NCBI GenBank assembly: GCA_964496475.1
Contig: CAZBZS010000001.1
Location: 62,001-126,000, forward strand
Source: JASLPR01 sp964496475
Lineage (GTDB): Bacteria; Chloroflexota; UBA11872; VXNJ01
Length of the DNA stretch: 64,000 nucleotides
Reading direction: 5' to 3'
Below the pieces are notes generated by a model. The model was given only the letters and a program-made list of their open reading frames with translations, was not told the origin of the DNA and made no database searches. Made by a program: the position numbers and the translations under genes. Of this stretch, positions 36,041 to 44,028 are shown in pieces (the first letter of the stretch is position 1; every line of letters begins with the position of its first letter).

Positions 36041-36946
36041 CTATGCCTCGCCGGTTGCCCACGCCTTGATGAGGTGATGCGCGATGGCGATCTCGCCGGG
36101 TACGTTCAGTTCCTCATTTTCGCCGGCCAGGGCGTGGAGTACCTCCCGCCGATCGAACCAGCGAACGTCCGCCATCTCGACATCGTCGTGACGAATTTCG
36201 GTGGAGAGCGCCCCGGCGTGGCAGCCGATCATGAGGGACGAAGGAAACGGCCACGGCTGCGACGAATGGTAACGAACGTCGCCGACTTCGATCCCAGCTT
36301 CTTCCATAACCTCACGGCGGACCGCCTCCTCGATGGACTCGCCCTGGTCCACAAAGCCTGCCAGCGCCGAATACATCTTCATCTGGGAGAGTCGCCCACG
36401 AGACTGACCCAGGATGCACCGATCGCCGCTGGAGACCACCACAATCACCACCGGATCGGTGCGCGGGAAGTGCGGGGCGTCGCAGTCGAGGCATCTTCGC
36501 ATTTGACCGCCGCGCTCCTGCCGCGATAGTGCACCGCAGACACCGCAATATCGATGGCGGGCATGCCAGTCGACCTGGGATCGCGCCTGCGCCAGAATGC
36601 CTGCTTCGTCCGGGGCCAGCAGCGTGGCGGCGATCCGGGCCTCTTCGAATTTCAATCCGCCGTCCAACTGCAGGCCCATGGTCGGATCGTCCAGATCGCT
36701 CACGTCAATCGCAAAGTGGGCCACGCTATCCAGCAAACCCAGAAAAATTGGGGCGGCCTTCACCGCGACTCCGTTCAGCACCTCCGCCCGCACCCAGCCC
36801 AGCGCCGGTTCGGCGCCGTCCGAGATCGGTACGTTCAGCTGCCACAGCGGCAAGAACCGGCTTTCCGGGTCTTTCGCCCGCTCCTCCAGCCAGCCGTCAT
36901 CCCGGCGCTCGCGTTCGCCCCGATCCAACGGATTACCCGCGAACAC
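36041..36946 (-). CDS. nudC: NADH pyrophosphatase (Nudix hydrolase NudC)
   Basis: Hydrolyses NAD(H) to NMN(H) and AMP, and in some bacteria decaps NAD-RNA. From the GTG at 36946, preceded by GAGGGAC, the product has 301 residues and begins VFAGNPLDRGER, the usual family start. An upstream ATG at 37096 would add 50 atypical residues. The zinc ribbon uses Cys134, 137, 152 and 155. The Nudix box GESIEEAVRREVMEEAGIE (near 193-211) is intact, and SQPWPFPSSLM (near 221-231) is the NudC-specific specificity motif. Confidence 0.94.
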   Translation of the reverse strand: MFAGNPLDRGERERRDDGWLEERAKDPESRFLPLWQLNVPISDGAEPALGWVRAEVLNGVAVKAAPIFLGLLDSVAHFAIDVSDLDDPTMGLQLDGGLKFEEARIAATLLAPDEAGILAQARSQVDWHARHRYCGVCGALSRQERGGQMRRCLDCDAPHFPRTDPVVIVVVSSGDRCILGQSRGRLSQMKMYSALAGFVDQGESIEEAVRREVMEEAGIEVGDVRYHSSQPWPFPSSLMIGCHAGALSTEIRHDDVEMADVRWFDRREVLHALAGENEELNVPGEIAIAHHLIKAWATGEA

Positions 36947-37143
36947 ATGCCCGTCCCTCAACGTCGGCCGAATCCTCTCTCTGAATGCTGCCGGTCCGCC
37001 CGATCTCGCGATCGCCGGCCAGACCTCAAAACATCCCGGCACTCCGCCGACTGGCGACCTCCCCTTCGTTCCGGGTGAGCAAAGAATAACCGGCATGGGA
37101 CCGTGCTAGCATCCGCGCATGTTTAAGGGGTGGTTGCCCCGAA

Positions 37144-37884
37144 ATGGTAAGAATGAACCCGAGCGCGGCGCAAATAGACCAATTTCGCGACGACGGATTT
37201 TTCCTCAGCGGACAGCTGCTCGACCACGAGCTGCTCGACGAGATCGCCATCGATTTCGAACGCCTTCGCGCCGAAGAGGACGCCAGCGTTCGCACCGCCG
37301 GTGAACGCCGCGGCATCAGCATGGAAGGACGCAACTTCATCCCCCATATCGACGAGAAAAGCAAAGCCGGCCGGCGGCTCTGCCTCAGCGCCGAACTCGT
37401 CGAACTCGCCATCGCCCTGATCGGACCGGACATCCGGCTTTACTGGAACCAGGCCGTGACCAAGGCTCCCCGTAGCGGAGCATCCTTTTCCTGGCACCAG
37501 GACAGCGGATATCACCTCATTGATCCCCTCGAATACCTCACCGTCTGGGTTCCCCTCGAAGATTCAACCATCGTAAATGGCGCCATTTACGTCATTCCAG
37601 GCTCCCAGAAATGGGGCCTGCAAGAGCACGTCATCGACCCGGACACCGGCGACAAAGTCGGCTATCGCGGCCCCGAGGAGGGCATCCCGGTAGAGGTAAA
37701 GAAAGGCGAAGCGGCCATCTTCTCGTCCATGTGCCTGCATCGCAGCGGACCAAATACCACCGACAAACCTCGCCGCGCCTACGTCGTCCAGTACTCACCC
37801 ATCGACGCCGTCGATCCCGAAACCGGCGAACGCTGGGGCGGTCTCCTGGAGGTTGCCCGTAACGGCCGGGTGCTTAAAATCTGA
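37144..37884 (+). CDS. Phytanoyl-CoA dioxygenase family protein
   Basis: Fe(II)/2-oxoglutarate dioxygenase of 246 residues. The metal triad is His118 and Asp120 in SWHQDSGYH and His199 in CLHRSGPN; the 2-oxoglutarate-binding Arg is probably one of Arg210/211. The jelly-roll strand LTVWVPLEDSTIVNGAIYVIPGSQ is typical of the family, which hydroxylates CoA esters or free small molecules. An ATG at 37153 is an alternative start. A TPP-dependent enzyme follows 137 bases downstream on the same strand. Together these could perform 2-hydroxylation and C-C cleavage as in alpha-oxidation, but the substrates are unknown. Confidence 0.9.
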   Translation: MVRMNPSAAQIDQFRDDGFFLSGQLLDHELLDEIAIDFERLRAEEDASVRTAGERRGISMEGRNFIPHIDEKSKAGRRLCLSAELVELAIALIGPDIRLYWNQAVTKAPRSGASFSWHQDSGYHLIDPLEYLTVWVPLEDSTIVNGAIYVIPGSQKWGLQEHVIDPDTGDKVGYRGPEEGIPVEVKKGEAAIFSSMCLHRSGPNTTDKPRRAYVVQYSPIDAVDPETGERWGGLLEVARNGRVLKI

Positions 37885-38021
37885 CCGTTCGCCGACCGGC
37901 CTCTGAACTGGCCCGTTGGCGACCAAATAGAACCGGGCGTGGCCCGGATATCCATATCCGCCGATCCCGTTCGTCTACTTAGTGAAAGGGACACCGGGTC
38001 CCGATTCCCCAAAGGAGGGAA

Positions 38022-39650
38022 ATGGCTCTGAAATCGACCGTTGCGCGCGAGACCGCCCGATTCCTCGCCAGCCGCGGCATCAAGCGCGTCTACGGCATTC
38101 CCGGAGGCGAGGTCACCCACCTGATCGACGCCCTGGAACTCGAAGGGATCGAGTTCGTCCTCACCCACCACGAGACCTTCGCTGCCCACATGGCCGATGC
38201 CGAAGCGCAGCTCGCCGGCCGGCCCGCCGTGTGCTTGTCTACCGTCGGACCCGGGGCGACCAACATCGTCAACGGCATCGCCAATTCGTTCCTGGATCGC
38301 ACCCCGGTACTGGCCTTGATAGGCGAGTTCAACGATGCCGGCCGGGCCGAGTGGACCCACATGAACGTCGACCTGCTCGAGCTCTTCCGGCCGGTCTCCA
38401 AGCTGGCCGAGCGCATGTACGCCGTGAACTGTCGGGACCTCCTGGAACGCGCCTGGGATACAGCCACCGCTCCGTTGCCCGGCCCCGTGTGTATCGCCCT
38501 CTCGTCCAGCGACGCGCAGGCGGAATTGGAAGAGACAAACTGGTCCACGAGTCAGCCGGCCGAAGAAACGCAGGCCGCGCCTGCACCACAGGGCGATGTT
38601 CTCCGCGAACGCCTATCAAAGGCCGAGTCGCCCGCCATGATCGTGGGCATCGGCGCCCGCGACCCGGACATCAGCCGGGCCACTGACGAGCTCGCAACCG
38701 CTTGGGACATCCCCATCGTCATCACGCCCAAGGCCAAGGGCTGGATCACCTCCGAGCATCCGCAGCTGGCCGGCGTCTACGCCTCCTACGGCTCGGCGGC
38801 GCTGCAAAGCCTGCTAACGGAAGCCGACCTGATCGTCGGCGTTGGCCTCGACGGAACCGATTTCATCCGTCCCTGGCGCTATGGTGAGGTGCTGAACCTC
38901 ACCGATCGCGAGCGCCACGACCCTTCGTTTCCCGCGGAGACATTGATCGCAGATGTAGCGGCGACGCTCCGCGACGCCGCCGTGGACGGCGCCCCGGGCG
39001 GCAACGGCGCCGCCCGCGCGGCCGAGTGCCGCCAGTCGGCACGGGACAACATTGAGGGCCGGCCCGAACCGGACCTGCCTCCGCCTCCTCAAGGCCGAGG
39101 CGGTATTCAACCGCACGCCGCCATCGGGGCCATTCGCGGCGCCGTCGGCCGCAACACCGTCCTGGTCAGCGACGTGGGCATGCTCAAGCTAGCCCTCTGC
39201 CAGTACTGGGACGTGTTTGAACCCAACACATTCCTCGTGTCCAACGGCCTTTCCACCATGGCTTACGGACTGCCCGGAGCCATCGGCGCCTCCTACCACG
39301 TCGGCGACCAGCCGGTCGTGGCGCTGGTCGGTGACGGCGGCTTGCTGATGTGCCTCGGCGAACTGGACACCCTCGCCCGCGCCGGCCGCCGGGTAGTCGT
39401 GCTCGTCGCCGTGGATACCACCCTCGCCCTCATTCGACTAAAGGCCGAAGGAGACAACCTTGGCGCAGGCTCCAACGACTTCGGCGCGCCCGATTTCGTA
39501 GCCATCGCCACCGGAGTCGGGATGAACGCCGTACGCGCCGTCTCGGAGACCGATCTCGCCGTCAAAGTGACCGAATGCCTGGCCTTCCCCGGACCTTCGC
39601 TTATCGAATTTCCCCTGGATTACCGTGGGTATCGGCGGATGGGCGGCTGA
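38022..39650 (+). CDS. Thiamine pyrophosphate-dependent enzyme of the acetolactate synthase-like family
   Basis: A 542-residue protein with three TPP-family domains: PYR (about 1-170), a central domain (about 195-330) and PP (about 365-530). The cofactor-activating Glu51 is present in THHETFAAHMADA. The TPP/Mg motif begins GDGG at 437-440, but the usual closing Asn-Asn is replaced by Asp465-Thr466 (VDTTLAL). Acetolactate synthase, benzoylformate decarboxylase-like, sulfopyruvate decarboxylase or 2-hydroxyacyl-CoA lyase-like activity are all possible. No small regulatory subunit (ilvH) follows. AAAGGAGGGA lies just before the ATG. The preceding gene is a phytanoyl-CoA dioxygenase homologue. 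Confidence 0.85.
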   Translation: MALKSTVARETARFLASRGIKRVYGIPGGEVTHLIDALELEGIEFVLTHHETFAAHMADAEAQLAGRPAVCLSTVGPGATNIVNGIANSFLDRTPVLALIGEFNDAGRAEWTHMNVDLLELFRPVSKLAERMYAVNCRDLLERAWDTATAPLPGPVCIALSSSDAQAELEETNWSTSQPAEETQAAPAPQGDVLRERLSKAESPAMIVGIGARDPDISRATDELATAWDIPIVITPKAKGWITSEHPQLAGVYASYGSAALQSLLTEADLIVGVGLDGTDFIRPWRYGEVLNLTDRERHDPSFPAETLIADVAATLRDAAVDGAPGGNGAARAAECRQSARDNIEGRPEPDLPPPPQGRGGIQPHAAIGAIRGAVGRNTVLVSDVGMLKLALCQYWDVFEPNTFLVSNGLSTMAYGLPGAIGASYHVGDQPVVALVGDGGLLMCLGELDTLARAGRRVVVLVAVDTTLALIRLKAEGDNLGAGSNDFGAPDFVAIATGVGMNAVRAVSETDLAVKVTECLAFPGPSLIEFPLDYRGYRRMGG

Positions 39651-39667
39651 CGGGCTAGGCAATTTTA

Positions 39668-39697
39668 TTGCCGCCACGGAAATACCACCCTTATAAT
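39668..39697 (+). promoter_or_regulatory. Sigma-70-type promoter for the SpoIID/LytB gene
   Basis: TTGCCG (39668-39673) and a perfect TATAAT (39692-39697) are separated by 18 bases, 58 bases before the TTG start at 39756. It lies in the short gap after the TPP enzyme. A small GCGAA/TTCGC hairpin follows at about 39722-39737 in the presumed leader. Confidence 0.6.
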
Positions 39698-39755
39698 CCC
39701 CCGATCCACGAGAGACACTGAGCGAAGTTTTTTCGCCGCCCCCCACAACTGAAAT

Positions 39756-41729
39756 TTGCTCAATCTGACCGGCCAATTGCCGGGTTCCCGGGCAGGGAGG
39801 CGGTGCCCGGGTGCCGGTTTCATCCGCGCACTCTTTGGTCGGCGACGCCGCCTGCGTCGCTGGCTCTGGTCTGTCGTGACCATCATCGCCCTCTTGGCCT
39901 CGGCCATTCCCTCCGCCCCGACCGCCCGCGCCGCCGCTCTTCTATACCAGCCCGATCAGGTAATCAGCTTCAGCGGATCCGGCAACGGCCACGGCGTTGG
40001 CATGTCTCAGTACGGCGCCCGGGGCCGCGCCGAGCAGAGCCAATCCGGAATCCAGATCGTGCAGTCCTACTATCAGGACACCGCAATCAGCCCTTACGGC
40101 ACCGACAGCGTGCGCGTACGGGTGCTGGTGGACGAGGATTATCTGCCCCCGGCGGTCGACGGCTCCTTCCCTTCTTCAAACAAGCTCCCCTCCAACATCT
40201 GGGGATGGGACGGCCAGTGGGCCATCGAAGGCGTCACCGGCCCCCTGGAACCGGGCACCCGGCTGACCATGCTCACCAACCCCGACCGCAGCGGCTTTCA
40301 GGTCCAGCTATTCGATCCCGCCGGCAACCACATGCTCACCTTCGCCTTCCCCGGCGCCATGAAGATCATCGCCCTCAACCACCAGACCCGCATTCAGGTC
40401 TACCACAAGTTCACCCGCTCCGTGCCCGGCTCAAACAACACCCTCTTCTACGACACCTATCGCGGCGACATCTGGATTCGCCAGAACGCCGAAGGCTTTC
40501 TGGACACGGTGAACGAGATCAATCTTGAGGACTACATCCGCGGCGTCGTACCGGCCGAGATGCCATCCCACTGGCCCTACGAGGCGCAGGTGGCCCAGGC
40601 GCTCGCGGCCCGCACCTACGCCCTCACCAGCCTCAATCCCGCCAACCCCTGGTGGGATATGGACGACACTACCTTTTACCAGGTCTACGAAGGCGCCAAC
40701 CGCGAGGACGCCACCACGAACCTGGCCATCGACGCCACCCGTAACCAGGTCATCACCTACAACGGCCAGCCCATCCGGGCCTATTACTTCTCCAGCAGCA
40801 GCGGTTTCACCGAAAACGTCGAGGACGTCTTCTCCGAGACCCTCCCATATCTGCGCGGCTTTCAGGACATCGACGCCGCCGGGCGGGCTTTCGACGCCGA
40901 CGCCCCCGATACCACCTGGTCCACCGCCGAGTTCCCGATGCGGGTGTTGGAAGATATGCTCAATAAGAAATCCTCAACCCACGTCGGCGCACTCCAGTCC
41001 ATCGACTTCTCCGACCGCTCCCCCAGCGGCCGCCTGCGCACCGTCGTCGTGTCCGGTTCCGAGAATGTCCGTCGCCTGAGCGCCAGCTTCTTTCAGGCCG
41101 TGTTCAACAAACGCACCCCATCGGAACTCGGCCTCATCCTCAGCACCCGCTTCAACATGCAGATCCAGTTCCCCTGGGTGCAGCCCGTAGCCGCGATCGA
41201 CCTCCCCGGCGGCCAATCACGATACTTTCCCGAGACCAGCCACAACGTTATCTTCGGTTTCAAGGAATTCTTCGAATCCCGCGGCGGAGTCGAAGCCTTC
41301 GGCCTACCGTTGACCGAGGAATTCACCGAAGGCGGCATCACCGTCCAGTACTTCCAGCGGGCCAAGTTTGAGTACCATCCCGAGCTCGCCGGCACCCCGT
41401 ACGTAATCCAGCTCGGCCTGCTCGGCGACATCGTCACCGTTGGCTTCGACTATCCCAACGACGTCGTCTTCCCCACCGCTGCTCAACATCGCTATTTCTC
41501 CGAAACTGGGCAATCCATCCACTACTCGTTCAAGAAGTACTGGGAGTCCCAGGGCGGCCTGTACACGTTTGGCTACCCGATATCACAGGAGATATTGGAG
41601 AACGGCGCCACTGTGCAGTACTTCCAGCGCGCCCGACTCGAATACCGACCCGAGCTCGGCGGGCCCTTTGGCGTCGTACGCGGCAATCTCGGCACCGAAT
41701 ACCTCCAGTCCATCGGGGCAATGCCCTAA
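39756..41729 (+). CDS. Secreted SpoIID/LytB domain protein with C-terminal repeats
   Basis: A 657-residue exported protein. A basic leader (FGRRRRLRRWLW) precedes a hydrophobic signal segment ending about APTARAA (near 60). The SpoIID/LytB domain, known for peptidoglycan lytic transglycosylase or activator roles, includes GHGVGMSQYGARGRAEQ near 80-97 and EDYIRGVVPAEMPSHW near 258-273. QALAARTYAL and FSSSSGFTENVEDVF follow. From about 490 on, two repeats read RYFPET.H.V.FGFKEFFESRGG / EAFGLPLTEEF / TVQYFQRAKFEYHPE and again near 575-640. These FG-P and YFQRA-FEYHPE repeats are common in exported proteins I associate with Chloroflexota. No ATG is available near the front, so the TTG start is tentative. 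Confidence 0.88.
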   Translation: MLNLTGQLPGSRAGRRCPGAGFIRALFGRRRRLRRWLWSVVTIIALLASAIPSAPTARAAALLYQPDQVISFSGSGNGHGVGMSQYGARGRAEQSQSGIQIVQSYYQDTAISPYGTDSVRVRVLVDEDYLPPAVDGSFPSSNKLPSNIWGWDGQWAIEGVTGPLEPGTRLTMLTNPDRSGFQVQLFDPAGNHMLTFAFPGAMKIIALNHQTRIQVYHKFTRSVPGSNNTLFYDTYRGDIWIRQNAEGFLDTVNEINLEDYIRGVVPAEMPSHWPYEAQVAQALAARTYALTSLNPANPWWDMDDTTFYQVYEGANREDATTNLAIDATRNQVITYNGQPIRAYYFSSSSGFTENVEDVFSETLPYLRGFQDIDAAGRAFDADAPDTTWSTAEFPMRVLEDMLNKKSSTHVGALQSIDFSDRSPSGRLRTVVVSGSENVRRLSASFFQAVFNKRTPSELGLILSTRFNMQIQFPWVQPVAAIDLPGGQSRYFPETSHNVIFGFKEFFESRGGVEAFGLPLTEEFTEGGITVQYFQRAKFEYHPELAGTPYVIQLGLLGDIVTVGFDYPNDVVFPTAAQHRYFSETGQSIHYSFKKYWESQGGLYTFGYPISQEILENGATVQYFQRARLEYRPELGGPFGVVRGNLGTEYLQSIGAMP

Positions 41730-41774
41730 GCCACATCCGCGTCCTTTATTCGGGGGCGCAATCGCGATTTCGGG

Positions 41775-41791
41775 TTGGCATTATGTGCCAA
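41775..41791. repeat. Inverted repeat between convergent genes
   Basis: TTGGCA, a 5-base loop and TGCCAA form a 6-bp hairpin next to a run of seven A on the plus strand. It lies between the SpoIID/LytB gene and the SDR gene, which converge here. On the minus strand the T-run precedes the hairpin, so it is not a canonical terminator. Confidence 0.4.
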
Positions 41792-41797
41792 AAAAAT

Positions 41798-42553
41798 TTA
41801 CGCCAGGTATCCAGCGTCGACCGGCATCGCGATCCCGGTGACATACGACGCCGCGTCGCTGCACAGCCAGGCGACCGCCTCGCCAACTTCTTCCGGCTTG
41901 CCGAAGCGGCCCAAGGCATGCCGTCCCAGCAGTGACTCTGACTTCTCTGGGTCGCCGATCATCGGCGCCGCCATGGGCGTTTCGATGACGCCCGGGCAAA
42001 CGGCGTTGATCCGAATTCCGGAGGAGCCATATTGAATGGCGGCGGATTTCGTAATGCCGATCACGCCGTGCTTCGAAGCGGAGTAGGGCGGGTTGTACGG
42101 GTGCCCGCTCAATCCCGCTCCCGATGACATGTTCACTATCGACCCACCGCCGGTGGCAAGCATCTGGCGGATTTCCGCCTGCAAGCACAGCCAGACGCCA
42201 GTGAGATTGATGGCCAGCACCCGGTCCCACGCTTCCCGCGAATAGTCCACTAGCAGCCTAGACTCCCCCCCGATCCCGGCATTGTTTACGGCGCAATCCA
42301 GCCGTCCGAAATGCTCGACGGTCTGCTGGATGGCTGAGCGGACACCGTCCTCATCGGTAACGTCAACGTGGATGAAAAGTGCCTCCCCACCGGCATTCCC
42401 GATCTCGGAGACGGTCCGCTGACCGCCCTCATCATCCATATCCGCAACGACCACCCTGGCGCCCTCGCGGGCGGATATCTTCGCCGTCGCCGCGCCGATT
42501 CCCGAGCCGCCGCCAGTGATGAACGCAATCTTCTCATCAAGGATTCCGGCCAC
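41798..42553 (-). CDS. SDR family NAD(P)-dependent oxidoreductase
   Basis: Classical short-chain dehydrogenase of 251 residues. The cofactor motif TGGGSGIG lies at 13-20, VVADMDD suggests NAD preference through the Asp after beta-2, and NNAG lies at 90-93. The catalytic Ser is in NMSSGAGL (about 143-144), with Tyr157 and Lys161 in YSASK. The ending AAMPVDAGYLA-type is usual. Substrate cannot be told from sequence; 3-oxoacyl or sugar/alcohol oxidation is typical. It is the last gene of the minus-strand run containing the ATP-grasp and aminomutase-like genes, separated from the latter by 161 bases. Confidence 0.93.
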   Translation of the reverse strand: MAGILDEKIAFITGGGSGIGAATAKISAREGARVVVADMDDEGGQRTVSEIGNAGGEALFIHVDVTDEDGVRSAIQQTVEHFGRLDCAVNNAGIGGESRLLVDYSREAWDRVLAINLTGVWLCLQAEIRQMLATGGGSIVNMSSGAGLSGHPYNPPYSASKHGVIGITKSAAIQYGSSGIRINAVCPGVIETPMAAPMIGDPEKSESLLGRHALGRFGKPEEVGEAVAWLCSDAASYVTGIAMPVDAGYLA

Positions 42554-42714
42554 GCTCTGACCTCCGGTTGCTCACCCGACGCAAGGCAATCCTGCCACGC
42601 CCCAGAAACAAACGCACCGCCCGCAGAGCGAAAACAGTCCGGCCAACCTACAAAAGTGCCGTCCGCAAGACGAAGCAACCCGAGCCGGTTCGACAGAAAA
42701 AATGACCCTTGGGG

Positions 42715-43907
42715 TTAGACGTAGTCCTGGATCAGAGTGCCTGCCGGGACGCCGGAGCCGGCGCGGGCCGGGTAGCGGAACGTCTTCCCCTCGTAGTTGT
42801 GCATCACCGCGTCATCCTCATTCAGCTCGACCAAGCGATTCNNNNNNNNNNGCCGCAGCACCCGAGCACCCCACGCAAGTACAGCCGCAGGCTGTCCATC
42901 AAATTGCGCTGGCCGAGGATGGTGTCCGGTGCGCGGACCCCTTCCGGGAGCGTCCCACCACCGCCCGGAGCGTCGATGATGTAGGTCGGCACCGCGAACC
43001 CTGTAATGTGCCCCTGAAGCCCTTCCATTATGTCCAGGCCCACCTGCACGTCCGTGCGGAAATGACTCGTCCCCGTCACCAAGTCAGCCTGGTACAGATA
43101 ATAGGGTTTCACGCGCATCCGCAACAGGCCCAGCATCAGCTCCTTCATGACCTCCACGTCGTCGTTGATCCCCTTCATCAGCACTGTCTGGCAGCCCAGC
43201 GGAATGCCTGCGTCCGCCAGTAGCGCGCAAGCCTTCTCGGCTTCCGGCGTCAATTCCCGAGGATGGTTGAAGTGTGTATTTATGTAAAGTGGATGGTGCT
43301 TCTTGAGCATCGCCACCAGTTCCGGCGTAATCCGCTGCGGCAGCACGCACGGCAGCTTCGTGCCGATCCGCAGGATTTCGATGTGTGGAATCGACCGCAG
43401 CTCCGTCAATATTCGATCCAGCTGATCGTCCGAAAGCAGCAGCGGATCGCCTCCCGAGAGCAGCACATCCCGCACCTCCCTGTGCTCTCGCAAGTAGTCG
43501 AACACCGCCTCCATCTCATGCCACGGCGGCACGGGATTCTTCCCTACTTTTCGCTTCCGGGTGCAGAATCGACAGTAGATGGCGCAGGTGTACGTCACCG
43601 TAAACAGCACCCGATCTGGATACCTGTGCGTGAGGTGCTTCACCGGCGAGTCCGCGCCGTCCTCCTCCAGCGCGTCATCCGTGTACAGGTCCGGGTCCGC
43701 CAGTTCCCGCGCCGAGGGAATCACCTGCTTCCAAATGGGGTCGTCTTTTTCCTCGATCAGGCCCGTGTAGTAGGCGTTGGAGAAGAATGGATACAGCTTC
43801 CGCACCTCGTCAACATCCGCCTGCTCCTCCGGGCTCAACTCCGCCACATCCGACCCGCGACGCAGGCTGTCCCGCATCAAATCTTTCCACTCCGGAGTCT
43901 CGCTCAA
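42715..43907 (-). CDS. Lysine 2,3-aminomutase-like radical SAM protein (interrupted by assembly gap)
   Basis: Radical SAM protein with the cluster motif CAIYCRFC (Cys108, 112, 115), SGGDPLLL near 151 and the KamA hallmark YQADLVTGTSHFRT near 272-285. DAPGGGG follows at 312-318. In KamA the PLP-binding Lys comes directly after this glycine run; here residue 319 is Thr. About 34 unusual residues (TLPEGVRAPDTILGQRN...) lead to the 10-N gap. Beyond it, in another frame because gap length is arbitrary, lies NRLVELNEDDAVMHNYEG to a TAA at 42715-42717, matching the NYEG end of KamA. It is preceded by the ATP-grasp gene. A 2,3-aminomutase for Lys, Glu or Arg is likely if the lysine exists in unresolved sequence. 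Confidence 0.82.
42842..42851. other. Assembly gap (10 N) inside the aminomutase gene
   Basis: Ten Ns of placeholder length; the coding frame changes across the gap, so the true missing length is not 10 bases or sequence next to it is wrong. Confidence 0.99.
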
Positions 43908-44028
43908 TTCGGTTTTGCCTCCAGCCCGGTGCCGCTACCGACAACAGTAATGGTATTGAAAATCGTCACCTGCGATTCTCGGTCCCCGGCGGGGCCGCGC
44001 CAAGCCCTCTCCGCCGAAAGTACCCGCT

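Noticed and set aside
41775..41791. Terminator for the SDR or SpoIID/LytB gene
   Set aside because: The T-run lies before, not after, the hairpin on the minus strand, and A rather than T follows on the plus strand.
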